This document shows, one piece after another, positions 11,531-27,140 of a DNA stretch of 64,000 nt (position 1 is its first letter; each line of letters opens with the position of its first letter). The translations under genes were made by a program, and so were the position numbers. The stretch spans positions 186,001-250,000 of the forward strand of contig JAQFVV010012447.1 in assembly GCA_028023455.1 (NCBI GenBank), written 5' to 3'. Under the pieces are notes generated by a model that was not told the DNA's origin, did no database searches, and saw only the letters and a list, made by a program, of their open reading frames with translations. The DNA is from Epiperipatus broadwayi (Eukaryota > Onychophora > Udeonychophora > Euonychophora > Peripatidae).

Positions 11531-12133
11531 TAATATTTATTTGAATTATTTATCAACCCTGTATTCACTTTATTTGTTTTCAAGCTTTTATGTCATGGGT
11601 AATGATGAGTTTAATATAAGTACATATATACACTCAACTACAGTTACACAGGCTGAAGAAAGGAGTTTTCTGTTAACTGGAAAAAAATTCTTTGATTCTC
11701 TTGGAGGTCTTAAAGGAACCGAGCAGAGCAAATTTTCTAATGTCCACTCCATATGTTCTTTCATTACAGCTGTGAATACTATGTGAATATTCATATAGTT
11801 TATGAACATGGATGGGATGCTCTTCAACATGCATTAGCCAGTATGGTGGGTTTATTGGCTTTTTACCTCCAAGTTTAAGATCAAGAAAGATCATGGGCTT
11901 TCTTCTCAGTTATCTGATAAGGCAGAATGAATATGTGTGTGAATGAAAATGTTTTTTTCTAATATATATACAACCATGACAGACAAAAATAAATCATGGC
12001 TCTTATTTCCAGGAGACTGTAAAGTCATCAGCCAAGGCAGTGGTTGGTGGCTGAAGGCAGAGGGTACTAAGAATCTCCTGATTGTGGGCACAGGCTGCCA
12101 TTTGATAACTTTTTATTTAAGTACTTACAACTG
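11531..12133 (+). other. Possible 5' portion of the RTE-like LINE
   Basis: Less AT-rich than its surroundings and lying directly upstream of a LINE endonuclease remnant. The stretch near 11985-12105 (ccaggagactgtaaagtcat, then gtgggcacaggctgccat) may be an untranslated leader or the broken start of the LINE frame. I recognise no protein in it. Assignment rests only on position and composition. Confidence 0.3.
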
Positions 12134-14850
12134 CAATCACTTTTAAATGAAAAAAGATTGCAAGAATTGGAAGAATTGTCTTATATTAAATGGGATATTA
12201 TTGGACTTTGTGAAGTTAGAAGAAAAGATGAAGAAACGATTGATTTAAAAAATGGGCATATACTCTATTATAAAGGCACAAATATTGGAAATACAAGTGG
12301 AGTAGGGTTCATTATAAATAAAAAGTGGAAGTTTAACATTGTGGAGATTGATGGTGTATCAGACAGAGTGGCAAGATTAGTTATTCAATTTAGTAGCAGA
12401 TATTAAATGCAGATATTTCAAGTTTATGCCCCAGTAAGTTCTCATAGTGATGAAGTAGTAGAAGATTTTTATATGGATGTACAAAAAGCTTTTGAGATCA
12501 GACTAAACATTTTAAAATTGTTATGGGAGACTTTAATGTTAGAAATGGTAAACAAATGAAAGATGAAAATGCTGTAGGTAAATTTGGTTATGGGTAATAG
12601 TAATGAGAGAGGACATAGACTTGCAGAGTTTTCAGAAAAAGAAAAAGTTTATATTATGAATTCTTTTTTTGCAAAAAATGTTAAAAGGAAATGGACATGG
12701 AGGCATCCAAATGAATATACAGCAGAACTGGATTATATTTTGACTAACAGAAAATACATATTTCAAGATAGTAATGTTCTTAATAAATTTAACACAGAAA
12801 GTAATCATCAATTAGTAAGATGTAAGATACATGTTAATACAAAACTAGAGATAAAAATTATTAAGAAAAACAATATTTACAATTGATATTTCTAATCTTC
12901 AGAAAAATTATAATGAATTCAAATTAGAACTTGCAAATCTGATTCAAGTATTAGTAGATTTTGAACATATTTTAGATTTGAATGAAATTAAAAAGAAAAT
13001 AACTGATAACACTTTGAAAAACTGCAACAAAGATAGCTGGTAGAAAAAAGCAGCAATTGACCAATAAAATTTTTACTGAGACTAGAGAATTTGTGAAAAA
13101 AAAGAAGGAATATGAAGATATATAAAAATGATGCATTAAGAAGGATTGAATATTTTGAATTTTGTAAAATGGAGCAAAAAAGAGTTGATAATGATATAAG
13201 AAAGTATAGTTGTGAACTAGCAAGGAAAACTGTAAAAGAGAATAAAAGTCTCAAGCATGTAAAACAACATTTTGGTATTGGTAAGAAACATATATGCAAT
13301 AAGAAAACAAGAAGGAACTATTATTAAAAAGAGAGATGATATCACAAAATGGATAAAAAGATCTTTTTATCAAGAATTATATAGTAATAAAGAACAAGTA
13401 TCTCATATCTATTATATCTTCAGAATTGCACAGAATTTTAAATGAAAAAATGAGACATGCAATTAAATTTATGAAGAGAAGGAAAGTTCCAGGTAATGAT
13501 AGAATTATTGATATATTAAAAGAAGCAGGTGAGGAAATAGAAAAAAATTGGTAAAGTTATATATCAAATGTCTAAATGATATAGATGTACCAGATGATTG
13601 GAAGAATGCAGTATTAATATTTAAAAAAATGATAAAGAAGATGTTAGAAAATTTTACCAGATAATTACAACTCATCTATAGAGAACATTGGATTTCAACC
13701 AAGAGAACATGCTGGATTTAAAAGTCATTTTACTACAGTAGATAATATCCAAGTATTGAAAGAAGGTGCCATTATGCTTTGGATTTGTAGGTTATGAAAA
13801 GGCATTTAATTCTGTAAGCATTTCTTCAGTGATTAAAGCATTGGATCATCAAAGTATAGACTCAGGATATTGTCATATTCTAAAGAATATTTTTAAAAAT
13901 GCAACAGTGACAATTAGATTACATAATGATACTTAACATTGAGACGGTGTAAGATAGGGTGACTCCATATTTCCAAAACTTTTTACAGCAGTGCTGCAAG
14001 AAGTATTTTGTCGATTAAAATGGAAAGCTAAGGAAGTAAAAGTAATAGAAGATTATTTAAGTCATTTAGATTTTGCAGGTGATGTAGTTGCATTTACAAA
14101 TAATGCTTGAGCTTCAGAAGATGTTGCAAGAGTTATAAACTGAAAGTAAGAAAATAGAAATAAAGGTAAATGTTAAAAAGACTAAAGTAATATTCAATGG
14201 ATTTTCTGAAAAGACAAAAATTAAGATTGATTATGGTGAGTTAGAAAAAGTTAACAACTACAAATACTTTGGTCAGATTATTACTACAGATAGAAACATA
14301 ATAAATGAAATTAATCATAGAATAAAACTTAGTTGGTGGACTTTTGGTGGAAATAACTTAATACTAAATGGAAATATGCCTATGTGTTTGAAAATGGTTT
14401 TCAGTAAATATGTTTTACCAGTTAGATCTGAGATTTGGACATAATATAATATCAATACAGAGACTTCAGACCACCTAAAAAGTATGGAGATATGCATGTT
14501 AGGAGTAACAAAACGAGATCGGAAATGCAATATATGGATAAGAGAACAAACAGGTGTTACTGACATTGAAAGAATTAAAAGACTGAATTGGAGTTGGGCT
14601 GGACATATTGCTAGAGGAGATGATAATAGATAGACAATTGAAATCTTAAACTAAAGTCCAAGAGATTGTAAAAAACCCAGAAAGAGACCATATGGGAGAT
14701 GGATGGATGAAATAAGAAAGTGTGCAGGGGTGATATGGAGAAGAGAGCTTAGATATCAGTGCAGATGGATTAAACTTGTAGAGACCTTCATCCTGCAGTG
14801 GATTGATAATGGTTGACAATGATGATGATGACAATTACACAATTTAATTT
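12134..14850 (+). pseudogene. Decayed RTE-like LINE (endonuclease plus RT)
   Basis: Pieces in shifting frames follow the order of an RTE-type polyprotein. The AP endonuclease gives YIKWDIIGLCEVRRK and GVGFIINKKW (12158-12406), then IFQVYAPVSSHSDE and MGDFNVRNG (12410-12560), then RKWTWRHPNEYTAELDYIL (12690-12740). The RT follows with RKVPGNDRI (13480), EHAGFKSHFTT (13705), GYEKAFNSV (13785-13820) and LDFAGDVVAF (14068-14097), the last having FADD changed to FAGD. The C-terminal part gives VNNYKYFGQIIT and RLNWSWAGHIARGDD, and it ends in a run of TGA triplets at 14816-14832, typical of RTE 3' ends. Many stops and frameshifts show it is old and inactive. RTE is my best clade call; related APE-type LINEs are possible. 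Confidence 0.8.
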
Positions 14851-16101
14851 TTTAAATGTGATCTTTAAGTTATCAACAAACTAATCAAAACAAAATAATG
14901 TAGTTATGAAAAAAATAATGCAATAATACATTGAAAAATATAGAGAAATCAATTATGTGAATAAGTGCACAAGATGAGAAATAGGATGTGATTTGTAATG
15001 ATACTCATGCAGAAAGAAATGTGTGTAATAATTTTATGAATTCAAACTTACAAATATATAATTGTTTTATTTAATATTTTTTTCAAAGTGAGGTTATAGG
15101 AGACTGATGAAAGAAGATTATTGTATAGTGAATATAAATAATTCACAAAAATATTCCTGTTGTATTTTCAAGATCACCTTATATCCATGAAAATCTTTAA
15201 TATATGTATCTGTCTGCCAGAGATAGTTGGCTGCTGATAAGGATTCAAAGAAGTAGTTATATTTTAAATTCTCACACAATAAAGTATATGGTTTGATTTA
15301 CTCTTTTTTGCAGATGCTCATGTCATTGCAGTAATATTAGCAGTGCAATCAGGCTTGAAATAATTGAATTGCAAATATTTGTTACATTTGACATCATTTG
15401 ATGCAAAAACAAACTAAAATATGTTTTTATTGATATTAGTTCTAATTAAAAAATACCTAGATATCAGCATATATTAGTAAAGTCAATTCAAGGAAATCAA
15501 AGGTTACGGTTTTATGAAAAGATATTCAACACACATGTGGCTTTATCCTATTCAGATATTGATTTCAGCCTCTGTGACATTGAAAAACACCACTTTACCC
15601 ATGTTTTATTTGCCTATTTATTTTTATTGTTGTAAAATTATATTAAATATTTGTTTCTGAATAAAGATATGAAGTTTACATTTGTTTTTTAGCTGAAAAT
15701 TATTCAATTGAAAATTTACTAATCATAAATAGAAAATGTCCCACTTCTAAAAATATTACTATTTTTTTTAAAATTCTAAATAGAATTTTAATGTTTTAAA
15801 ACATAATTTAATTGCTTGAAATGTATTTTTTACCAGAGTTTTTTTTTACTGATAAAAATTTAATTGAGAATAATTTGTTTAATTATTTCTGTTTATTATT
15901 CGTTTCCTTTAGTTTCAAAGTTGATGTGTTATTTTTTTTAAGATTACTTTCATTTTTAAACTTATATTTGTAACATTTTTTTAAAAAAAAAAAAATAGTT
16001 AAATTATCTACATAAACCATTTAAAGGTGCATACTAAGAGTCTATTTATATATCAATTTTAGAGTTGAGTTAGAAATGTTCTTCTAGCTTAATATAAATT
16101 A
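14851..16101. other. Featureless AT-rich spacer
   Basis: No gene or repeat boundary seen. Composition is AT-rich with homopolymer A and T runs (for example 15970-15996). Confidence 0.5.
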
Positions 16102-16661
16102 TGTAAATCAGATAAATAATATTTAATTTATAAAGCACAAACAGTATTTAAAATTAAACAGAGAGACTGCAAACCTCTCGCAATTATTAGCCAATCAGGT
16201 ATTATTAATAGCGATCAAATCGTAAATACAAGACAGAGAATTTAACAAGAAGAGGGCATCCACCGTCCTCTTTACTTGTCTTTCTATATATCCAAGCCAG
16301 TCTGAAGTACTTAGATTTGAAAGCGTGAATCTTCAAACATATTCACATTTAATTCACTGAGTTTAAATTACATCTAAAAACTACTGCATAGTAAATTGTA
16401 GGATTTCATGCTGTATGTTTGCAATTTAAACTCAGTGAATTAAATGTGAATATGTTTGAAGATTCATGCTTTCAAATCTAAGTACTTCAGACTGGCTTGG
16501 ATATATAGAAAGACAAGTAAAGAAGAGGATGGACGCCCTCTTCTTGTTAAATTCTCTGTCTTGTATTTACGATTTGATCGCTATTAATAACACCTGATTG
16601 GCTAATAAGCGCTAGAGGTTTGCAGTCTCTCTGTTTAATTGTAAATCAGATAAATAACATT
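16102..16661. mobile_element. Symmetric fold-back element with flanking direct repeats
   Basis: Two 216-base arms (16154-16369 and 16423-16638) are reverse complements with only a few mismatches, joined by a 53-base loop. The ends read ttaaacagagagactgcaaa and its complement. Outside lies a 22-base direct repeat, tgtaaatcagataaataaYa-type, at 16102-16123 and 16640-16661 with one mismatch. The right copy abuts the inverted repeat and the left copy is about 30 bases away. No coding capacity. The shape fits a fold-back or MITE-like non-autonomous element. A 22-base direct repeat is long for a DNA transposon target duplication, so it may instead be a pre-existing repeat or come from another insertion route. 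Confidence 0.75.
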
Positions 16662-19600
16662 ATAATATTATTGTTTACTCAAATGCATAATTCAACTTAC
16701 ATTATGTTTTAATTGATGGTTGCTTGATTGTATTATAGTTAAAAGATTTATCTGGTTTAATACATAGAAAAATTCTTATTATATTTTCAATGTTTACATG
16801 ATAAATCTATGCAAATCTTCTATTTAGTACATATAACACTGTTGAAGTTGCATACCATTTGTGATTATAAGTTCTTTTACCTAAAATGTATCTGGTCTGT
16901 TTTCTTGCACATATGTCAGTTTAAATGTTGAATTAGAAGTGGTCTATGTTTTAGTTTATGTAAATGAGACAAATGCTGTTAATTACTAAATCATGTTCAG
17001 CTTGCACTATCTGTTTTAATTGCTGTTTGCCTAGTTACATCATAGCTGAAAATGTTATCAAATTAAATAGAGAATAAAATCCTTTTATATTTTCATTGTT
17101 TATATCTTAAGCCTGTAAAATCTTTAATATTAATAATTGAAAAGAGTATTTTAGTTTGCTTTAGTGTAAATGAACTTTAATATAAAAAACCGTTAACTAA
17201 TTATATAATTAGATTTCTCTCTCAGGTAGCATATGTTTCATCTACATTCTAACTTCATCATTCATGCTAGAAATCTAAATATTTGTTTACCATATAAGTA
17301 TGGCAATCAGAACTGCATATATAAAAGCTTTTTCTGTTATATTTATTTTAAAAGTCTCAATATATTTAACAAATGATCATAATTTTATATTGTCTCTATT
17401 CTGATGTCATGATCAGACATTTAGATCTTTGGCACTCTCAGTGAGCCTAAATTACAACTGAAACATATGTAATATGAAAGATTATGCTGTTTTTTTTTCA
17501 TTAGTAATAGTTAATAATATTAAAGTTTAAATTTGTTTTAAAGAACTCTAAACCATTATTTTATTATTTATTATAATTACTTTCAATGCATTTATTAATA
17601 TATATATATATATATATATAATACATCTGTTTGCAAGATCAACATATATCCATAATCTCCAGTATGAATCTTGTAGATTTTGTGATGTCATGTGATTTAT
17701 TTCAGATAAAATGGATACTTTTTTTTTTCAAAATTATATAAATAATTATTTTTGTATTTACAATTGTGGAATATATTGTATAACTCATTATATATTTATT
17801 AAATTGTTAATCAGTGATTTTTAACCGAAGGCCAAAACTTGGAACCACAAACATAAATTTCCACCTTCCCATAATTTTACTGAGTTGTCTGAAGTCATTC
17901 TAGTATTGTTCTATTAAGAATCCAAATTTCAGATCCATAATTAATGATTGATAAAATATATTTATTAAAAATTTTACTTTTAAAGCCCATACTGTTAAGT
18001 TATTTTTTACCAAAATAGTCCATAATTTAGAAACCAAAGCAATGTCTATGGGAGTTTAGATTTTAGGATCTTTTTTTAAAATAAATATATACTTTTTAAA
18101 AAGTATTAATGGCATATGTTATAAATTTAATTACAAATAGTAAAAAAGATCCTCTTTGAAATTTTGTTTAGGGGCCCAATGTATTTTTAGTTATTAACTC
18201 CTAATTTATTATAATCAACCTCTGTTTTCATCTTATTTTGAAATGCTATTAAATATTACTTTATGTAGACTAAAGAATATTTATGCAAATGAGAATTTTC
18301 TGGATGAAGATTGTTGACCAAAAAAAAAGGGCATATCTTGTACAAGTTTTTTTTTAAATTATTCCAAAGTAAAATTAAACTCTCCATAGTAATTCAATAT
18401 ATATATTCTAATATTCTCATTGATAAATAATGAATTCTTAATATTATTTCCGAGAGTTTCTGTCTAATAAAAATATAATAGATAAATAGTTGACGTTTCA
18501 GTACAATAATATATACTCTCCTCAGAGCTTCTTTCTTAAATCATAAGAATGTGTGTGGTGAGATTTAAAATCATTATTTTTTTTTGTTTTGTTATTTTCT
18601 CCTTATTCTCAAATTCTATTATATAGATATATATTAATGATAAGTAGAGAAAGCAGAATATTTTATTTTAATATCTGTCATTCATTGTTTGAAATTATTA
18701 CAAATCAAATTCGTATTATAAATAGTAATTAAAAGGATAATGAAGCTGTGTGATCCACACATGCGCATATTTAGACACCCATGCAATTAAATCACTTACT
18801 GTAGAGCAGGAGGTTTTTTTTCCTACAAAAATAGAAAAAGTTTTTTATAATTATTATTCAAAACATACTTCCTAAAAAAATTGAAAACTAAAAGGTAAGA
18901 GGATTTTAATATAATAAATATATATATTACCATATCAGTAAAAGGGGAAATATATATATCCGCATTTATTTAATAGTCTTCCTTTAAAGTTAAGCATACG
19001 TTATATCCACATTTGTTTAATAATCATCCTACTTTTTATATAGAATTTTGAAATATTTCTTAAAATTTGCATATAAAATTAAGTTTAAATAGATCTTTAA
19101 AAAATGTGTATATAAAGTTAAATTGTAACATGTATTATGCCTGTTTTACTTGAAAAATATAGTGGATGATTCAAAATGCATCCTAGTGAGAGAGATTGGT
19201 CTCCCTTCTACGCTGATGAATGATTGCGATATAAAAGAGTTAAGATGAAAGATGTGCTGATAAAAAAACTTAAAAATATAATACACTTTTTTGTATATTA
19301 ACAGTAAATAACTTAATATTACATTTTAATTTGTAGGGGGTACGGCATATGATTCAACTACTGATATCAGCGTTATATTGTAATTCTTTTAACACCATAG
19401 CAACTAAATTACGAGATGAAAGTCATTCTAAATTAAATAAAGTGCTTCAGATTTTAATTAAATATTCAAAGAAAATATATCAAATAAAAATTTAATACAA
19501 AGAAAAGATTCTTCTTTTTTTTCTTTAAAGTATGACTTGTACCAAAAATGTACAATTATTATTTTGCCTCTTTCTTTAAGCTTTGTGGTTTAGCACATAT

Positions 19601-19745
19601 TATATATATATATATAATAAAATAAATTCTGCAAGAGCATGTAGATAATTATCAACTATTACGGTAATAAATTTTGGTATAAAACAATATTTATTATTTT
19701 GCTAAGCCAGGCTTTCGATCAATAAATTATGTAACGGCAAATACT
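16662..19745. other. Featureless AT-rich spacer
   Basis: No supported gene. A TA microsatellite lies at 17598-17620 and another short one near 19600-19617. Short open frames are absent or composed of low-complexity codons. Confidence 0.5.
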
Positions 19746-19934
19746 TCCTCGGTCGATTATATAATGGTATATAAATACTGAACTTCGGGTTTGAACCCAA
19801 ATATAAATATATTAAAACTTTAATAAAGGTGGAATTCCACCTTTATTGTTAAATGGAGATTGCCTTGATAACAGTTTGAAATTATCATTTGTTAATGATA
19901 TTGGGATTGTCTAAGTGTTGACTGTCTTTTAATG
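19746..19934 (+). repeat. Repeat R3 copy 1, with tRNA-like head
   Basis: The head at 19746-19798 has an A-box-like start (tcctcggtcgattatataat) and a B-box-like block gggtttgaaccc (19787-19798), suggesting descent from a tRNA, although the anticodon arm is missing. The body (19803-19934) aligns with 20160-20291: both carry tataaatatatt, a taataaa block, attgttaaatggag, ttgcctt, acagtttgaaatt and gttgact. The right arm of the hairpin at 3806-3865 carries the same tail. Probably a SINE-like family; identity uncertain. Confidence 0.5.
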
Positions 19935-20159
19935 ACTACTTACAACCCATTTAATCCTGAGCATTATTACATTTATTATTTAAGTAATATTTTGGGTGCA
20001 ATTTGAAAATTATATTTGCAGTTTGTAATGTAATAATTGATTATTTATTAGTCTGCATTCAGAACAGGTTATATTTACCTACTTAAAGAGGTTTTATTTA
20101 AACTTCTTTGTATCAGTAATTTCAATCTCTGTGATCAAGTTGCAATCTTTAGTGTCTAT

Positions 20160-20291
20160 ATAAATATATTGAACCATTAATAAATATGGGATTTCACTTT
20201 CATTGTTAAATGGAGTTGCCTTGACAACAGTTTGAAATTGTTGATTGTTAATGATATTGGGGTTGTCTAAATGTTGACTGGCTTTTAATGA
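20160..20291 (+). repeat. Repeat R3 copy 2
   Basis: Direct copy of the body at 19803-19934, starting 357 bases downstream, with substitutions throughout and without the tRNA-like head. Both share cattgttaaatggag-type and ttttaatga-type blocks. The spacing and orientation suggest a local duplication or two insertions of the same family. Confidence 0.7.
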
Positions 20292-21660
20292 ATATATATA
20301 TGATATATGAAATCGATATGCATATATATTGAAAATCTTCCAGATATATAAATAAATATTGTCAATAAGAAGTTTGAATATAATTCCAATAATAAAACAG
20401 TTTTCATAATAATACTAACCAATATGATGATGATTAATATTTATAATTACAAGTGCTCTTAACAGTATTTTATTTATTTTAGGTTTTAATCAAAAAATAA
20501 ACTCCAGGTGCCAAATCTTCTAAACAAAGTTTATTGAGAATAATAATGAAATAATGATCATCATCATTCCCAATTATTATCATGACACCCCATCATATTC
20601 TCTAGTGGTTCACACATTATTGCAAAACTGTGGATGATTTGTAACTAGCATATGTGTGTTGACTTTATAATATTTTAACAGAGTTAAAACTAACAAATAG
20701 ATTGATAAAATAATTTAACAATTTATTAACAAAGCAAAAACATATATAAATTGGTTATATCTATGTAATAATGATTCCAAATGTAGATAAAAAATCAAGC
20801 ACATCAGAACAATTAATATATTTTCAGTTTTTAAATCTATACTCCTGATTTCAAATATAAATATAAGATGAAAGCAATACAATAGTTAATATATTTTCAG
20901 TTTTAAGTGTATACTAATGATTTTAACTGCAGATATAAAATATAACATATCACAATAATTAATATATGTCAATATCTTACTGGTCAAAATATCAAAGGTC
21001 CTAAATCATGGGTTTTCATATATTGTTTTTCTTTTTTCTGTAATTAGGTTATCTTCAAAACTTCATTTGATAGTAGATTTATTCTCATGTGCTAGAAACT
21101 TGAATTGTAGTTACAGTGGTATGGTGATTTATAGCATGTAGAATATCAATAGGTCTTGGCAGTTTAATAGCATGGTTCATTTTCTTTCCTTTACTGGCAT
21201 AACCATTATTTACTGGATCAGACTACATAACTATTGTCTTCTAACTGATGTCCTACTTGTTGCTTAGTCTTGCATGGTAAATAAGCCAATACTGAAAGAA
21301 AACATTATTAATGCTTCTGGTATAGGCTTTACAATTTTAATTAGTTCTAAAGTCTCTTCTCTTGCAGTGATTATTTCAATACATACAGCTTGCAATCTGG
21401 AATCAAAATAACTTTCTCTACATCAAAAATGAATGACTTTTGAATGATCCCTTTTTATACAATTCTGTTATCTTTCTATCTCTGTCTACTTCATTTGCTA
21501 TCAATCAAACCATAATGTAGATCATTCGCATATGTTTTTGTTTCTGCCAGAACCAATCATAATATATTTTCTTATTCTTCTCTTTTACTTTCTTTGCATG
21601 TCTTCATATATATATATATATATTGCATATAATACTTCTTTCACATACACTTCAATGCAA
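20292..21660. other. Unassigned spacer with a ~73-bp tandem repeat
   Basis: About three diverged units with a 73-74 base period occupy 20769-20976, each containing a ttaatatattttcag-like block followed by tatact and tgatttt. The stretch 20990-21540 is slightly less AT-rich; its minus strand gives a short open run including GYASKGKKMNHAIKLPRP, which I do not recognise. Confidence 0.5.
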
Positions 21661-21694
21661 ACAAATTTTCTTAAAAAGCTTCATTTTCCTTACA

Positions 21695-21722
21695 GTTTCG
21701 ACTATCCAGCAGTCTTCATCAG
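21695..21722 (-). ncRNA. Hammerhead-ribozyme-like core, intact signature
   Basis: On the minus strand the segment reads CTGATGA, then a hairpin GACTG-CTGGA-TAGTC, then GAAAC: the canonical hammerhead core residues in order. It sits next to a large inverted repeat, like the copies at 34-62 and 855-883, and the following bases GTAGCT/ACTGTAA match their context. A four-base AGCT about 15 bases downstream could pair with AGCT before the core, but the base expected to be U before the cleavage site is G. A full cleavable fold is therefore doubtful. Confidence 0.5.
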
Positions 21723-21864
21723 AGCTACAATATTTGGATAATATAAATACATAATCATCACTTCACATATATATATAAAAACATATATATATATATCCCC
21801 TACATACATATATAGATCCACATCACCCATAGATATATATATTAATTCCATATCTATATCTATA

Positions 21865-23017
21865 TATACATATGCATATCTAAACATATACACATATCCT
21901 TTAAACATACATATATATATATACATACACCCATAGATATATAGATATATACAAATCCACATATACATCTATAAATACACATCCATATATATACACACTT
22001 TACATATAAATGACATATATATAAAAATATACAAAAATCTATCCAATACACCATTTTTTAAATTATAGTATTAAAATGATAAGATATAATAATAAAAGAA
22101 AATATTGGAAAATAAAAGAAGCAGTATTAATTAAGAGGATAAACCTAGTCTAAATAGGGATGGGGGGTTAAGAACCTTGTGTTGGTAGAGTTATTATTGG
22201 TTTTCTAGAATTATTAGTACTAAAAGATAAGTATATATATATATATATGCATGTGTATATGTGTGTATGGGAATATATAGAATATGAAAATAAAAATAAG
22301 TTTTGAAAATAATATTAGTTTGATAGGGTTATTAATAATAAAATATAATAATAATAAGTATGTTAAAAGTTATAATATGTGGATATAGGTAAAGGCTTGT
22401 AAATATTGTTAATAAATATAAAGGTTTGTAAGTTAATTTTTTAAATAGAATTATAAGTTTTATAAAAGTGATAACAGAGGGCATTGTTCTAAAGGGATAA
22501 AAAGGTAGAAAATTTGAAAAATAACCTGTTATTTTAAAGCAGAAAAGGTTTGATAAGGTACGTATTATTAAAAAGAAAAGTATAAATTAGTAATAAAAAG
22601 ATAAAAGTTTTTTAAAAAATTAAAATTATAAATATTAAAATAAAAGAGATATATATATTAGATAATAATTAAACAAGATAGATAGTAAGAAATGATAAAG
22701 GAAAATTATAAAATAATATTGATAAAAAAATAATAAAAGAGTAATATTTAAAATAATTTTCTAATTTTTTTTTATAGAATTAAAAGTAAAAATAAAATAG
22801 TTTTTAAAATATAATAATTTAAAAAAATGGTGTATTGGATATATTTTTGTATATATATATATGTCATTTATATGTAAGGTGTGTGTGTATATATATATAT
22901 ATATAGATGTGAATTTATAGATGTATATGTGGATTTGTATATATATGTCTATGGGTGTATGTATATATATATATGTTTAAAGGATATATGTGTATATGTT
23001 TGGATATGCATATGTAT
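21865..23017. repeat. Third Penelope-associated inverted repeat
   Basis: Left arm (about 21865-22077) and right arm (about 22795-23017) are reverse complements, including the non-trivial blocks atggtgtattgga, gtcatttatatgtaa and tttaaaggatat, so the match is not just TA microsatellite. The spacer of about 720 bases is purine-rich on the plus strand and noncoding. The hammerhead-like motif lies outside the left arm only, so the right end appears truncated. Frames reading Tyr/Ile repeats in the arms are microsatellite artefacts. Confidence 0.7.
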
Positions 23018-23546
23018 TATAACAGTAGACAGGTTTATAAGGGAATTAAATAGCATCCGTCAACTGCTCTTGATACGTGTAATTCTTTAAATTGTCTTCA
23101 ATATATTTAAATATAATATATGAGGAGTGATGTATATATATGTAAGGAAGATAGATGTTAAAAATGGAGACAAAAGATATAATTATTTGTTTCAGAATAT
23201 TTTTAAAAATATGTTATAAAAAATTGAGATATACAGTTATATGCAAATATATAGTTTTTTTATTATTAACTGTTTCAAATGTACATTTTTAAAATCATAT
23301 CTTTAATGAGGGTAATGAAAAGACTTTTCTGTATATACCTCTAAGTAATTCTTTGTTATTTGATACATTACTTAACCACTTAAAATTCTGAGAAAACTCT
23401 AAGTGAATGTACGGTGGACAAAAATAACAAAAAAAAATGTTAGAAGCATTCCAGAGAAAGAGAGATTGAAATACTGATAAACTTTTTGAGAAATCAAAAA
23501 AAAAAATTAATTAATTAGAATGTCTGAAAAAGTGATATATATATAT
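23018..23546. other. Unassigned spacer
   Basis: AT-rich DNA between the inverted repeat and the LTR-like repeat. No gene or recognisable repeat. Confidence 0.5.
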
Positions 23547-25814
<2,268 letters not shown>

Positions 25815-26984
25815 TAGGTTTGAAGATTTGTTATCACAATCTAAACTGACAGTGAGCCTGTGTGGAAGATAGCATTCTGAACAACTAATGAATCCCCATC
25901 CAGCAATGAACAGGCATATTTGATATCATTTATCTTTTTCACATGTATGGTCCTCAAAATATCAATCTGTATAAAATGGACGAATACAGCTGTAGCTGAA
26001 AGTCAGTCTGAGTCTATGATTTTGGTGACTACATTTTATTTGGTATAAGTAATATACATGTATTTAAAATAATACATATTCAACCTGTATTCTGCCCATG
26101 CATTCCCCATCTGTGTAAATAAATGAAAAATATTATGGTCTAATGATATAGTTATCATTGACTTAAGCTCAAAAATATTACGTATTAATAATACTGACAT
26201 CATCAATGGTTTTATTATTTCATCTTCAGATTTTCAAAGGTATTATGCTCGAAGAGTTGGAATGTGATGATTCAGACTTGTCTATTAATGTTTGAGATTT
26301 GATATCTTAATATGGTGTCGACAGTGATTGTATATATCAGTGGATGATAGTGATCTTGATCAACAATTGGTACTTGTTCAGCAAGAACCCATATATTGAC
26401 GATAATATCTATTCGATAAATGCATGGCTGCATTTGTTATATAAGATGGATTTAAAAGCTTTGGGTAGTAGAAATTCTAGTTTCTTACAATTATATTAAG
26501 TTTGGTATAGACAATATATTGTAATTTAAATATTTTATATTGTACTGAAGCACCAGTGATCATACAACTTTGAACCCAAATCTGAACACAAATACCTTGA
26601 GTCCAACTGCCATGAGATGCATATGAGGAACCTTCATGAACTCTGCCTTTTGTGCCCAGCTTCCAGATTCAATTACTTATGAACAGAAACTCTGGATGAC
26701 ACAGGATTATTTAATTGTATTTCCAGATGACATCACCCATCGGAGAAACAAAGAGACTCAAGGAAAATCTCATGTAAGTGCATTACACATACAGTAAAGA
26801 CAAATATATAATCTTCAACATTAGTGAGATCTTATAAATTTCCACTTTCCAAGGATACTAATACTTTAATAATTATATCTTAAAAATTAACTAAATCCCA
26901 ATTAAGGAGCAAAATAAATTGCAATGATCAAAGATAAAGCTTTATTTTATATTATTATATTATCACATAAATATATATAGTGAA
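25815..26984. other. Unassigned spacer with faint repeat similarity
   Basis: The stretch 25826-25960 resembles 63650-63775 (shared order of tgtgga-, gaacaactaatga-, and tttatctttttcacatgt-like blocks), and 26317-26410 resembles the same region more weakly. No coding sequence is recognised. Confidence 0.35.
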
Positions 26985-27140
26985 AACAGAGATTCGTATT
27001 CGAATCTCACAAGCCCACTTTTTTTCTGTCGTCTCACTGACCGGTCTATCCCACCCAAATTTAAACTTTTGATATCGAATTGTGTGTGTAAATAACATGA
27101 AAATGTATTAATATATGTAGAACTCAATGATGTGCACGCA
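26985..27140 (+). repeat. SINE-like repeat, copy 1
   Basis: Contains a B-box-like attcgtattcgaatctca, then a block ending ccacccaaatttaaa, then attgtgtgtgtaaataa. The same order occurs at 60905-61090. The pairing of a tRNA-type B box with a shared body suggests a SINE family, but I see no clean A box or target duplication. Confidence 0.45.

Noticed and set aside
20990-21540. Possible pol or env fragment on the minus strand
   Set aside because: Short open runs only, no recognisable catalytic or structural motif.
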